Assembly (NCBI RefSeq): GCF_000423125.1
Contig: NZ_AUHJ01000002.1
Span: forward strand, 186,001-250,000
Length of the DNA stretch: 64,000 nt
Reading direction: 5' to 3'
Source of the DNA: Haliea salexigens DSM 19537
GTDB taxonomy: Bacteria > Pseudomonadota > Gammaproteobacteria > Pseudomonadales > Halieaceae
Below are positions 1 to 8,254 of this stretch, in pieces (the stretch's first letter is position 1; every line of letters begins with the position of its first letter). A model generated the notes under the pieces. The model was not told the origin of the DNA and searched no databases. It saw only the letters and a list, made by a program, of their open reading frames with translations. Made by a program: the position numbers and the translations under genes.

Positions 1-125
1 TGCTGGCCTACCTGTTCCAGTTGCGTCGCGCGGGGCCCACGGACTACGTACCACGCCCCACGGCACTGGAAATTCCCCCGGAGTATGAAGACCTGATGAA
101 CGAGGATGCCACCGATGGCGAATGA
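1..125 (+). CDS. flhB: FlhB, flagellar export apparatus protein (3' end only)
   Basis: Only the last 40 codons are present; the reading phase begins at base 3 and ends at the TGA at 123-125. The visible tail reads LAYLFQLRRAG, then a proline-rich segment (PRPTALEIPPEY) and an acidic end. This matches the end of the FlhB cytoplasmic domain, which switches export from rod/hook to filament substrates. The stop lies inside the start of flhA, so the two genes are translationally coupled, as in other polar-flagellum clusters. The autocleavage motif NPTH would lie upstream of the window. Identification rests on the tail and on the flhA neighbour. Confidence 0.85.
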   Translation, partial: LAYLFQLRRAGPTDYVPRPTALEIPPEYEDLMNEDATDGE

Positions 126-2229
126 CAACGCCGCCGCAGTAGCGCCGGGCGCCCCGGGGTTGTCCTGGCAGACTGTACTGACTGGTGCCGGCACGCCAAT
201 TGTGCTGATGCTGATGCTGGTGATGATCGTATTACCGCTGGCGCCGTTGGTACTCGACCTGTTGTTCACCTTCAATATCGCCCTGGCAATTATTGTGCTG
301 ATGGCCGCGGTGTATTCCTCGCGACCGCTGGATTTCGCGTCCTTCCCCACGGTGCTGTTGATTGCGACCCTGTTGCGCTTGGGCCTGAACGTGGCATCCA
401 CCCGGGTGGTTCTGCTTGAAGGGCACACCGGTACCGCCGCTGCGGGCCGGGTGATTGAAGCCTTCGGTGAATTCGTGGTGGGCGGCAGCTACGCGGTGGG
501 TCTGGTGCTGTTTACCATTCTCGTGGTCATCAACTTCGTGGTGGTGACCAAGGGTGCAGGGCGGATTTCGGAAGTCACCGCGCGCTTTACCCTGGACGCC
601 ATGCCCGGCAAGCAGATGGCGATTGACGCCGACCTGAATGCCGGCCTGATCAGTCAGGACGAGGCCCTGCGCCGTCGCGAGGAAGTGTCGCAGGAGGCCG
701 ATTTCTACGGGGCCATGGACGGTGCCAGCAAGTTCGTGCGCGGCGACGCCATAGCCGGCATTCTCATTCTGCTGATCAACGTGCTCGGCGGTATCGCCAT
801 TGGCATGCTGCAGCACAACCTGAGTGCCACGGATGCGGCGCAGAACTACACCCTGCTGACCATTGGCGATGGCCTGGTGGCGCAAATTCCCTCCATGCTG
901 CTCTCCACGGCGGCGGCGATCATCGTCACCCGCGTGTCCAGCGCCCAGGACATGGGGGCCGAGGTGACACTGCAGCTCACCTCCAACCCGCGTATTCTCT
1001 TTGTGGCCGCGGGTATTATCGGCCTCATCGGTTTCGTGCCAGGCATGCCCGGCGTGGTCTTCGTACCGATCGCCGCATTGCTGGGTGTCATGGGCTATCT
1101 GCGCTGGCAGTCACAGCAGGTGGGCGCAGTGGAACCTGAGCCGGTGCGACCCGAGCGCAGCCCGGAAAATACGGAGCTTAGCTGGGATGACGTGGCCGAG
1201 GTGGATGAAATCGGCCTGGAGGTGGGCTACCGGCTCATTTCCCTGGTTGATCGCAACCAGGGTGGTGATCTGCTCAGTCGTATCAAGGGCGTGCGTAAAA
1301 AGCTGTCTCAAGAGCTGGGTTTCCTGGTGCATTCCGTGCACATACGCGACAACCTCGACCTGTCTCCCAATGCCTACCGCATCAGCCTGCACGACGTGGT
1401 GGTGGGGGAGGGCGAGGTATTTCCCGGCCGTGAGCTGGCCATCAACCCGGGGCAGACGTTTGGCGACCTCGAGGGTGTGGCCACGCGCGACCCGACATTC
1501 GGTCTGGATGCCGTGTGGATCGATCCGGGCCAGCGCGGCGACGCCCAGACCAAGGGCTATACCGTGGTCGACAGCAGCACCGTTATCGCCACCCACCTGA
1601 GCCAGCTGCTGAAGAACCACGCACGCGAGCTGATTGGCCAGGACGGCGTGCAGCAGCTGCTGGACAAACTGGCCCGCTCCTCGCCCAAGCTGGTGGAAAA
1701 CCTGGTACCGAGTGCCATGTCGCTGGGCGAGATGACGCGGGTATTGCAGAACCTGCTGGAGGAGGGGATTCCGGTGCGTGATATGCGCACAATCGCCGAA
1801 GCTTTGGCGGATCAGTCGGGCAAGGGTCAGGATTCTGACGCTTTGACCGCTAAAGTCCGCATTGCCCTGGGCCCCTCCATCTTCCAGAACATCAATGGCA
1901 CCGCGGATGAGATGTCGGTGATGGCGCTGGACTCGAAACTGGAACAGATCTTGCTGGGTTCTATTCATCAAGGTGCGGGCGGGCTTGAGCCGTCCCTGCT
2001 GGACAGTGTGATTCGCCAAGTGCTGGAGGCGTCCGCGAAGCTGGAAGCCGAAGGCAAGAACCCCGTGCTGCTGGTGGCGGGCAATATCCGCTTGTTCCTG
2101 TCGCGATTGCTGCGTGGACGCATGGCGAATTTCTACATACTGGCCTACGACGAGATACCGTCGACCAAGACGATCAAGGTGGTTGCCACCATCGGCGGTA
2201 GTGCCGGTGCCCTACAGGGAGCGAAATGA
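115..2229 (+). CDS. flhA: FlhA, flagellar type III export gate protein
   Basis: FlhA forms the nonameric inner-membrane export gate of the flagellar type III apparatus; its cytoplasmic ring docks chaperone-substrate complexes. The 704-residue product has the family's usual length, with about eight hydrophobic segments in the first 330 residues. The conserved cytoplasmic loop lies near residues 155-210 (MPGKQMAIDADLNAG, RRREEVSQEADFYG, ASKFVRGDAIAG). A soluble C-terminal half follows. Two in-frame ATGs exist, at 106 and 115. The ATG at 115 is preferred because a GAGG lies nine bases upstream of it, while it directly abuts the earlier ATG. The gene overlaps the end of flhB and the start of flhF, consistent with one operon. 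Confidence 0.97.
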   Translation: MANDNAAAVAPGAPGLSWQTVLTGAGTPIVLMLMLVMIVLPLAPLVLDLLFTFNIALAIIVLMAAVYSSRPLDFASFPTVLLIATLLRLGLNVASTRVVLLEGHTGTAAAGRVIEAFGEFVVGGSYAVGLVLFTILVVINFVVVTKGAGRISEVTARFTLDAMPGKQMAIDADLNAGLISQDEALRRREEVSQEADFYGAMDGASKFVRGDAIAGILILLINVLGGIAIGMLQHNLSATDAAQNYTLLTIGDGLVAQIPSMLLSTAAAIIVTRVSSAQDMGAEVTLQLTSNPRILFVAAGIIGLIGFVPGMPGVVFVPIAALLGVMGYLRWQSQQVGAVEPEPVRPERSPENTELSWDDVAEVDEIGLEVGYRLISLVDRNQGGDLLSRIKGVRKKLSQELGFLVHSVHIRDNLDLSPNAYRISLHDVVVGEGEVFPGRELAINPGQTFGDLEGVATRDPTFGLDAVWIDPGQRGDAQTKGYTVVDSSTVIATHLSQLLKNHARELIGQDGVQQLLDKLARSSPKLVENLVPSAMSLGEMTRVLQNLLEEGIPVRDMRTIAEALADQSGKGQDSDALTAKVRIALGPSIFQNINGTADEMSVMALDSKLEQILLGSIHQGAGGLEPSLLDSVIRQVLEASAKLEAEGKNPVLLVAGNIRLFLSRLLRGRMANFYILAYDEIPSTKTIKVVATIGGSAGALQGAK

Positions 2230-3362
2230 TGAACATACGACGATTCAATGCCCGGGACAGCCGCAGCGCGTTGGCGCTGGTGCGCGAAGAGCTCGGCGCG
2301 GAGGCGGTGATCTTGAGCAACCGTCGCGTTGCCGATGGTGTTGAAGTGGTGGCGGCCTGCAACCTGGAAGCGGTGGAACAGGCTGCAGCGGTCAGCGAAC
2401 AGCCCGCTGCTGTGGTGGCGCCACCGGTCGAGAACGAACTCGGCATGGCGCAGTTGCAGAACGAACTGGCCAACCTGCGCTCTCTGCTGGAAACCGAGCT
2501 GCAGCAGCGCAACTGGCGCGACAGCGCCGCCAAGGCACCGGTTCGCGCCACGCTCAACCAGCGGCTGGCGCGGATGGGTTTCTCCCGCGCGCTTAGCGAA
2601 GGCATTACCGATGCCCTGCCGGCCAGCGGTGGGCTGGAGGCGCTCTGGCAGCGCACCCTGGCCGCGCTCGAGGCGCGCCTGCTCACCCTGCCGGACGGCC
2701 TGCCCGGTGGCACCCGCGTGGTGGCCTGCGTGGGCACCACCGGCGTGGGGAAAACCTCCACCATCGCAAAGCTGGCGGGCCGCGCGGTACTCAGTCACGG
2801 CCGCGAACAGGTGGGACTGATTACCATGGACCAGTACCGCATAGGCGGCCAGGAGCAGCTGGCGACCTTCGCGACACTGCTGGATGTGCCGCTGCAGAGC
2901 GTCAGCGACGGCCCCGAGCTCTATGCCGCGCTGCGCGACTTCCGCAATCGTCGCCACATTTTTGTCGACACCGCCGGCATGGGCCAGCGCGACCCCCGCC
3001 TGCTGCAACAGATCGAGGTGCTGCGCCACAGCCCCATCCCGGTGACGGTGCTGGGCGTACTGTCAGCCTCTGTCGGTGTGGCGCCCACACGCGAGCTGGT
3101 GCATTCCCTTGGAAGGCAGGGCTTGAGCGGTGCTATCATCACCAAGCTGGACGAGGCAGCGGGTGTGGGTGGTACTCTGGACACTCTGATCCGCGCCCAG
3201 TTGCCGGTGGCGTATACCAGCAGCGGGCAACGCGTGCCGGACGACCTGCAGCCAGCCAGGGCAGGGGAGCTGATTGCCCTGGCAGCAGATTGGCTGCGAC
3301 AGCGGCGGCGAGCGGATGCGGTGCCGTCCTCACGGGCTGGCATGACAGCCATGGCAAGTTGA
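2226..3362 (+). CDS. flhF: FlhF, SRP-like GTPase placing the polar flagellum
   Basis: FlhF is an SRP-family GTPase that recruits the first flagellar components to the cell pole and works against FleN. The 378-residue product begins with the typical basic start (MMNIRRFNARDSRSAL), has a variable middle (B domain), and carries the NG GTPase domain from about residue 160. The P-loop GTTGVGKT is near residue 170, followed by DQYRIGGQEQL, the DTAG motif in FVDTAGMG, and TKLDEAAGVGG. Start and flhA stop overlap (ATGATG/TGA), indicating translational coupling. The presence of FlhF with FleN predicts polar flagellation; this is inference from other polar flagellates. Confidence 0.95.
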   Translation: MMNIRRFNARDSRSALALVREELGAEAVILSNRRVADGVEVVAACNLEAVEQAAAVSEQPAAVVAPPVENELGMAQLQNELANLRSLLETELQQRNWRDSAAKAPVRATLNQRLARMGFSRALSEGITDALPASGGLEALWQRTLAALEARLLTLPDGLPGGTRVVACVGTTGVGKTSTIAKLAGRAVLSHGREQVGLITMDQYRIGGQEQLATFATLLDVPLQSVSDGPELYAALRDFRNRRHIFVDTAGMGQRDPRLLQQIEVLRHSPIPVTVLGVLSASVGVAPTRELVHSLGRQGLSGAIITKLDEAAGVGGTLDTLIRAQLPVAYTSSGQRVPDDLQPARAGELIALAADWLRQRRRADAVPSSRAGMTAMAS

Positions 3363-3384
3363 ATGAACAACAGGAAAACCTGAC

Positions 3385-4209
3385 ATGGGCGAACAGGCCC
3401 CCACGAATGTTATTGCAGTAACCAGTGGTAAAGGGGGGGTGGGCAAGACCAACGTCTCCGTGAACCTTGCTGCGGCACTCGCCCGTCAGGGGCAATCAGT
3501 CCTGTTATTCGACGCCGACCTCAGCCTGGCTAACGTCGATGTCGCCTTGGGCCTGCGCCCGAAGTGGGATATCAGCCATGTGCTGTCCGGCGAGAAAACG
3601 TTGCAGGAAATTCTTCTTCCCGGGCCCGGCGGCATTACCGTGGTGCCCGCGAGTTCCGGGGTAGCGCGCATGGCCAATCTGGCGCCAGCCGAGCAGGCGG
3701 GGCTGGTGCAGGCCTTCAGTGAGCTGGAACAACCGGTGGATACGCTGATCGTGGACACCGGCGCTGGCATCGACCCCACCGTGCTGACCTTCACCAGCGC
3801 CTGTCAGCGCGTGATTGTGGTGGTCTGCGACGAACCCACCTCGCTGACCGACGCCTATGCCCTGATCAAGGTGCTCAACCGGGACTGTGGCGTCAAACGC
3901 TTCGACATCCTGGCCAATATGATGGACTCCGAGTGGCAGGGCCGGCAGCTGCTGGCCAAGCTGTGTAATGTCACCGATACCTACCTCGACGTGAATGTGC
4001 GCTGGCTGGGCAGCGTGCCGCGAGATGAATACCTGCGCAAGGCGGTACAGGCACAGCGCGCAGTGGTGCTGGAGTACCCGCGCTCGTCTTCGGCGCGTGC
4101 CCTGCTCGAGATTGCCGCGCGCATCAGTGCGGAGCCGCCGCAGCCCATGGGCGGCGGGATGGCATTCTTCATTGAGCGTATGCTTGCCGCCAGGGAAAAA
4201 ACAGGCTGA
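3385..4209 (+). CDS. fleN: FleN/FlhG, MinD-like ATPase controlling flagellar number
   Basis: FleN (FlhG) is a ParA/MinD-type ATPase that limits flagellar number, by restraining FlhF and, in Pseudomonas, the master regulator FleQ. The 274-residue protein has the deviant Walker A (TSGKGGVGKTN) near residue 12, LLFDADLSLANVDVALGL (Walker A'), and a Walker B-like VDTGAGID. The C-terminal MAFFIERMLA resembles the amphipathic membrane-targeting helix of this family. It starts 22 bases after flhF, after an AGGAAA ribosome-binding site, and precedes fliA by nine bases. The flhF-fleN-fliA order is the same as in Pseudomonas and Vibrio. Confidence 0.95.
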   Translation: MGEQAPTNVIAVTSGKGGVGKTNVSVNLAAALARQGQSVLLFDADLSLANVDVALGLRPKWDISHVLSGEKTLQEILLPGPGGITVVPASSGVARMANLAPAEQAGLVQAFSELEQPVDTLIVDTGAGIDPTVLTFTSACQRVIVVVCDEPTSLTDAYALIKVLNRDCGVKRFDILANMMDSEWQGRQLLAKLCNVTDTYLDVNVRWLGSVPRDEYLRKAVQAQRAVVLEYPRSSSARALLEIAARISAEPPQPMGGGMAFFIERMLAAREKTG

Positions 4210-4218
4210 CGCCGGCTC

Positions 4219-4926
4219 ATGGATCGCACAGCCGCCTATCAACACGTAGCGCAGACCGGTGTCGATGCGCTCGTGCGCGAGTATTTGCCACTGGTCAAGC
4301 AGATAGCCCTGCGCCTGGCGGCAAAACTGCCGGCCAGTATCGAGCTGGACGACTTGATGCAGGCGGGGCTTATCGGCCTGCTGCAGGCGCGTGAGCAGCA
4401 CGACCCGGAACAGGGGGCGAGCTTTGCCACTTACGCCGGCATACGCATCAAGGGCGCCATGCTGGATGAGCTGCGCGGCAGCGACTGGCTGCCACGCAGT
4501 GTGCAGAGCAACCTGAGCCGGGTGGCGCAGGCCATCAACAGCGTGAGCCTGCGCGAAGGCAGGCCGGCCCGGGAGGCGGAAATCGCCGAGGAGCTGTCGC
4601 TGTCGCTGGCCGAGTACCAGAGCCTGGCGGGGGAACTGGCCTGTGCCCGCATGTGCCAGCTGGATGATGATGTCGCCCTGTCCGCCGGGGATGAGCAGGT
4701 CGACCCTCTGCGCCAGGTGGGCGAGGCGGGCTTTCATGAGGCGTTGCAGCAGGCGGTGGCGCAACTTCCGGAAAAAGAACAATTGATGATGTCGCTGTAT
4801 TATGGCGATGGCTTGAACCTGAAAGAAATCGGCCTCGTGCTCGGTGTCTCCGAGTCGCGGGTATCACAGTTGCACGGTCAGGCGGTAGCCCGCCTGCGTG
4901 TAGCCCTCGAAGCGTGGAAAGAGTGA
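4219..4926 (+). CDS. fliA: FliA, RNA polymerase sigma-28 factor
   Basis: FliA directs RNA polymerase to class IV flagellar promoters (filament, chemotaxis, stators) and is held by the anti-sigma factor FlgM until the hook is complete. The 235-residue protein has region 2 near residues 20-85 (LVKQIALRLAAKLP, DDLMQAGLIGLLQA, FATYAGIRIKGAMLDELR), a region 3 helix (RPAREAEIAEELSLSLAEYQ) and region 4 with the helix-turn-helix (GLNLKEIGLVLGVSESRVSQLH). Length and motifs are those of Pseudomonas FliA. The next gene is motC only ten bases on; the cheYZAB genes that usually follow are missing. Confidence 0.96.
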   Translation: MDRTAAYQHVAQTGVDALVREYLPLVKQIALRLAAKLPASIELDDLMQAGLIGLLQAREQHDPEQGASFATYAGIRIKGAMLDELRGSDWLPRSVQSNLSRVAQAINSVSLREGRPAREAEIAEELSLSLAEYQSLAGELACARMCQLDDDVALSAGDEQVDPLRQVGEAGFHEALQQAVAQLPEKEQLMMSLYYGDGLNLKEIGLVLGVSESRVSQLHGQAVARLRVALEAWKE

Positions 4927-4936
4927 GGAGAGGCTA

Positions 4937-5707
4937 GTGGCTGGGAAGCCCGGTTCGCGCGTGTCCTTCGACATGCTTACCCTGCTGGGTGTTACCCTGG
5001 CGGTGGGCGTGATTGTGGTCGGCAACATGCTGGAGGGCGGTGAGGTCGGTGCCCTCATGCAGCTCACCGCCTTCATGATTGTCGCGGGGGGTACCCTGGG
5101 TGCGGTAATGGTGCAAACACCCCTCGCCGACTTCGCGCTGGCCTTGCAGCGCCTGCGCTGGATTGTATTCCCGCCGAAGTTCCCGCGCGAGGCGCTGATG
5201 GAGGAGGTGCTGGGCTGGAGCCGCACCGCACGCCGTGATGGCCTGCTGGCGCTGGAAAAGCTCACTGCCGGTGGCACCGACGCCTTCGTCAACAAGGGCC
5301 TGGGCCTGTTGGTGGACGGCTTTGATCCGGATGTAATTCGCGGGGTGCTTGAGGTGCAGGTCGACAACGCCCACGTGCGCGAGGCCCGTGCGGCGCGTGT
5401 ATACGAAGCCATGGGCGGCTACTCGCCAACCATCGGTATTCTCGGCGCCGTGCTCGGCCTTATCCACGTCATGCAGAACCTGTCAGACCCGGAAGAGCTG
5501 GGCGCGGGCATTGCGGTGGCTTTTGTTGCCACCATCTACGGGGTCGGCTTTGCCAACCTGTTTTTCCTGCCCATTGCCAACAAACTGAAATCGATCGCGG
5601 CGGAGCAGCTGCAGTACCAGGAGATGGTGATTGACGGTATCGTCATGATTGCCGATGGCGACAACCCGCGCGCGATCAGCAGCAAGCTTGAAGGGTATTT
5701 GCAATAG
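4937..5707 (+). CDS. motC: MotC, MotA-family flagellar stator subunit
   Basis: MotC is one of the MotA/PomA family of inner-membrane stator subunits, which form the proton- or sodium-conducting channel with a MotB-type partner. The 256-residue product has four hydrophobic segments (two near residues 10-60, two near 155-210), the family's large cytoplasmic loop between them, and the signature GYSPTIGILGAVLGLIHVM before the third segment. Translation starts at GTG 4937 after GAGGAG. It is followed four bases later by motD, giving the MotC/MotD pair typical of Pseudomonas, where it works alongside MotAB. A second, more canonical stator pair lies at 7319-9015 on the other strand. Confidence 0.93.
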   Translation: MAGKPGSRVSFDMLTLLGVTLAVGVIVVGNMLEGGEVGALMQLTAFMIVAGGTLGAVMVQTPLADFALALQRLRWIVFPPKFPREALMEEVLGWSRTARRDGLLALEKLTAGGTDAFVNKGLGLLVDGFDPDVIRGVLEVQVDNAHVREARAARVYEAMGGYSPTIGILGAVLGLIHVMQNLSDPEELGAGIAVAFVATIYGVGFANLFFLPIANKLKSIAAEQLQYQEMVIDGIVMIADGDNPRAISSKLEGYLQ

Positions 5708-5710
5708 CTT

Positions 5711-6514
5711 ATGCGCCGCCGCCGTCCGCCCGAGATATCCGATAGCCAGGACCGCTGGCTGGTGTCGTATGCGGACTTTATCACCCTGTTGTTCGCCTTT
5801 TTCGTGGTGATGTACTCCCTGTCCACGGCCAATGAGGGCAGCTACCGGGTGTTGTCCGACTCGATTGTTACCGCGTTTGGCGCTCCCCAGCGTTCATTGG
5901 ATCCGATCCAGGTCGGCGAGCTGGTGCGCAGCTCGGTGCCGGCGGAACAGGTGCCGGCGAACCTGGCGCAGAACTCCATTTCCGTGCCGCTGCGCGTGCC
6001 GTCTGGCACGGATGAGGCAGAGCAGGGCGGCGCCGACCTCAATGCCCTGGCGGGCACCCTGAGCGGTGAGGTGGAAAGCGAACTAGCCTCCCAGCAAGTG
6101 CGTGTAGCCGTGGACGATGCCTGGGTGGAGCTGGAAATCGATTCAACGTTGTTGTTTCCCAGCGGTAGCGGCGTACTCCTGGCGCGCGCGGTGCCTGTGC
6201 TGAGCCGTATTGCCGGCGTACTGGCTCCCATCCCCAACCGCGTACGCGTGGAGGGCTATACCGACAACGTGCCCATCCGCAATGACCTTTTTCCCTCCAA
6301 TTGGGAATTGTCCGCCGCGCGGGCGTCCTCGGTGGTGCGCCTGTTCGAAAGCAGCGGCATTGATCCCGCGCGCCTCTCTGCGGTAGCCTTTGGGGAGCAG
6401 AATCCGTCGGCAAGCAATGAGACCGAAGCCGGAAGAGCCGAAAACCGGCGCGTGGTATTGGTGGTGCTGGCGCTGAACACAGGCGTTAACGACGAGCGAA
6501 CGCAGGCCCGCTAG
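5711..6514 (+). CDS. motD: MotD, MotB-family stator subunit
   Basis: MotD is the peptidoglycan-anchored partner of MotC. The 267-residue protein has a short basic N terminus, one membrane helix with the ion-binding Asp in SYADFITLLFAFFVVMYSL (near residue 21), a plug/linker region, and an OmpA/MotB peptidoglycan-binding domain from about residue 135. Hallmarks of that domain are VEGYTDNVPIRND, NWELSAARAS and ENRRVVLVV. It is separated from motC by three bases and followed 28 bases later by a small basic reading frame. The family assignment is firm; proton versus sodium coupling cannot be read from the sequence. Confidence 0.93.
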   Translation: MRRRRPPEISDSQDRWLVSYADFITLLFAFFVVMYSLSTANEGSYRVLSDSIVTAFGAPQRSLDPIQVGELVRSSVPAEQVPANLAQNSISVPLRVPSGTDEAEQGGADLNALAGTLSGEVESELASQQVRVAVDDAWVELEIDSTLLFPSGSGVLLARAVPVLSRIAGVLAPIPNRVRVEGYTDNVPIRNDLFPSNWELSAARASSVVRLFESSGIDPARLSAVAFGEQNPSASNETEAGRAENRRVVLVVLALNTGVNDERTQAR

Positions 6515-6542
6515 CCCGGGGCTGCGGTCAGCGGGAGGTCCC

Positions 6543-6722
6543 ATGGTAGAGCCGGTGGACGACCGGGGGCTTACCCCCCTGACGCGGATACGCCCGGTCA
6601 AGCGCGACGACAAGCCGCGCAAGCAACCCGCACAACCCGCTGCAGAGGATGAGGCGCCGCCGGCGCCACAAACCTCGCAGCGTAAAAAACGTCTCGGCGG
6701 AAATATCGATGAGCGCGCCTAG
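6543..6722 (+). CDS. small basic, proline-rich protein of the flagellar operon
   Basis: This 59-codon frame starts at ATG 6543 after a strong GGGAGG ribosome-binding site with proper spacing, and ends at TAG 6720-6722, directly abutting the stop of the convergent PilZ gene. The product begins MVEPVDDRGLTPLTRIRPVKR and continues with a Pro/Ala/Gln-rich stretch and a basic C terminus (QRKKRLGGNIDERA). No signal peptide, membrane segment or known domain is visible; it is probably a disordered cytoplasmic protein. Position as the last gene after motD suggests co-transcription with the stator genes. Real coding is supported by the Shine-Dalgarno sequence and compact fit, not by homology. Confidence 0.6.
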   Translation: MVEPVDDRGLTPLTRIRPVKRDDKPRKQPAQPAAEDEAPPAPQTSQRKKRLGGNIDERA

Positions 6723-7286
6723 TCAGTGATTATCGGCGAGTAACATGCCCTGTTTCTGCACCACGTGGCGGATGAGTTCTTCCTGCTGGTCGGTGTCCTC
6801 GCGAAATTCTACCCGCGTCCAATAGCCCTGACCGTTGGCAACCGGCTCTGGCGCCGCGACAACCTTCCCCAGGAGATGCAGGGGGGCGTGCGATGGCAGC
6901 AGGCGGATCTCGATCGTCACGGCCGTATTCTCCGGCAGCAGCTCGCGCGCCTCAAAGGCAATACCCGTGCCGCTCAGGTTGACCTGCATATGCTGGTAGG
7001 ACACCGGCCCCGTGCTGCTTTCTGCCTCACCGGCAAGTGAGCCCAGAACGGAGATCTTGCGATTGAGCAGGCCGAGCGCCCGCGCGACGTCGGGGTCGGC
7101 CGACCACACGCGATTGATAGTCTGGTTCAGCTCGCGGTCGATCTCGGCGAGTATGGCGCCTGCGGCGAGCTCAACTCCAACCCCACGCGAATCCTCGTCC
7201 TCGCTGCCGGCGTCTACGCGGTAGTGCAGCAGAATTTCATCGTTTATCCGGTAGTACTTTCTGCGCTCAACGCTGGGTGTTGTCAT
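6723..7286 (-). CDS. PilZ-domain c-di-GMP receptor protein
   Basis: PilZ domains bind c-di-GMP; proteins of this kind often act on flagellar stators, as YcgR does. The 187-residue product has the RxxxR half of the binding motif at the N terminus (ERRKYYR) and the (D/N)xSxxG half in VNLSGTGIAF near residue 108, then a beta-barrel region (AVTIEIRLLP, GYWTRVEF). Between the two halves is an unusually long helical insert of about 90 residues (residues ~20-105). The gene follows motB by 32 bases in the same direction, so it is likely the third gene of the pomA-motB operon. It may couple c-di-GMP to this stator pair; that is inference from position. Confidence 0.85.
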   Translation of the reverse strand: MTTPSVERRKYYRINDEILLHYRVDAGSEDEDSRGVGVELAAGAILAEIDRELNQTINRVWSADPDVARALGLLNRKISVLGSLAGEAESSTGPVSYQHMQVNLSGTGIAFEARELLPENTAVTIEIRLLPSHAPLHLLGKVVAAPEPVANGQGYWTRVEFREDTDQQEELIRHVVQKQGMLLADNH

Positions 7287-7318
7287 GGTCTGTGGTCCGC
7301 ATGCAATAGTGATCCGGC

Positions 7319-8254
7319 TCAGCGCCCCGCACCAACGCCGAGTATGTCCAGAATTTCCGGGTTGCCTTCAAGGATGCTGTCCAGGCCAGTCTCCGACGCG
7401 CTTTCAGCCCCCTGGCGGATAACCAGCTCTACGCGGCGGTTGAGTGCGCGCCCGGCAGGGTTATCGTTGAAGGTAAAGGGCCGCGTGTCGGCGTAACCGA
7501 CGACCACAATACGCTCGTCCGAGAGCACGCCACCTTCCAGCAACTCATGGGTGACCGACAGCGCGCGGGTAGCTGACAGCTCCCAGTTGGAGCGGAACTG
7601 GCCGCCGCTGATGGGCACGTCATCGGTGTGCCCCTCTACGGAAATCTTGCCGGGAATGGTCGCCAGCGCGTCCCGCAGCCGCACCATGACCGGCAGAAAA
7701 TCCTGGTTCAGTACGGCTGATCCAGAGGGGAAAGAGCCGTTTTCCCGAATGCGTACCACAATAGAGCGCTGGTTGGTTTCGATGTCCACCTTGCCGGTAT
7801 TCAGCTCTTCCTGCAGGATCTCGCGCAACTCGTCTGCGTCCTGCTGCGTTTCCAGCAGCAGGGATTCAATCTCCTGCTGCACAATTTCCCGCGCCTCATC
7901 GTCGCTGAGGTCGCGCGGCGGGGCGTCCGGGTTGCCCACTTCCAGCGAAGGCCTGGTGGTGTCCGCCGTGACCTGCTGGATGGTATCCACAGGGCTCGGG
8001 TCCGGTTTGCCGGGGCTGAACTCCTGGGCGATGATGCTGGTGCCTTTCGGGATGTCCTCCACCTTCACCTGTTGTTGCACACCGAAGGCGTTTTTCATTG
8101 AGCCGGCAATCTGTTTGTACTTCTGCACATCCATCTCGGAAAACGACAGCAACAGGACGAAGAACCACATCAACAGGGACATGAGGTCGGCGAAGGTCGC
8201 CATCCACATGGGCGCGCCCGGTTTGGACTCTTCTTCTTCCTCGAAGTCGATCAT
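7319..8254 (-). CDS. motB: MotB/PomB-type flagellar stator subunit
   Basis: This is a stator B-subunit of 311 residues. It has an acidic N terminus (MIDFEEEEES), a single membrane helix with the conserved ion-binding Asp in TFADLMSLLMWFFVLLLSFSE, a long linker, and a C-terminal OmpA/MotB peptidoglycan-binding domain (VEGHTDDVPISGG, NWELSATRALSV, LNRRVELVI). An upstream in-frame ATG at 8365 would lie inside the preceding gene. The start at 8254 is chosen because it gives the family's normal N terminus and overlaps the stop of the A-subunit gene by four bases (ATGA). It belongs to a pomA-motB-pilZ reverse operon. Confidence 0.93.
   Translation of the reverse strand: MIDFEEEEESKPGAPMWMATFADLMSLLMWFFVLLLSFSEMDVQKYKQIAGSMKNAFGVQQQVKVEDIPKGTSIIAQEFSPGKPDPSPVDTIQQVTADTTRPSLEVGNPDAPPRDLSDDEAREIVQQEIESLLLETQQDADELREILQEELNTGKVDIETNQRSIVVRIRENGSFPSGSAVLNQDFLPVMVRLRDALATIPGKISVEGHTDDVPISGGQFRSNWELSATRALSVTHELLEGGVLSDERIVVVGYADTRPFTFNDNPAGRALNRRVELVIRQGAESASETGLDSILEGNPEILDILGVGAGR

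Noticed and set aside
3505..4782. 425-codon reverse open frame
   Set aside because: It lies antisense to fleN and fliA, is His/Gln-rich with no domain, and is a typical high-GC shadow frame.
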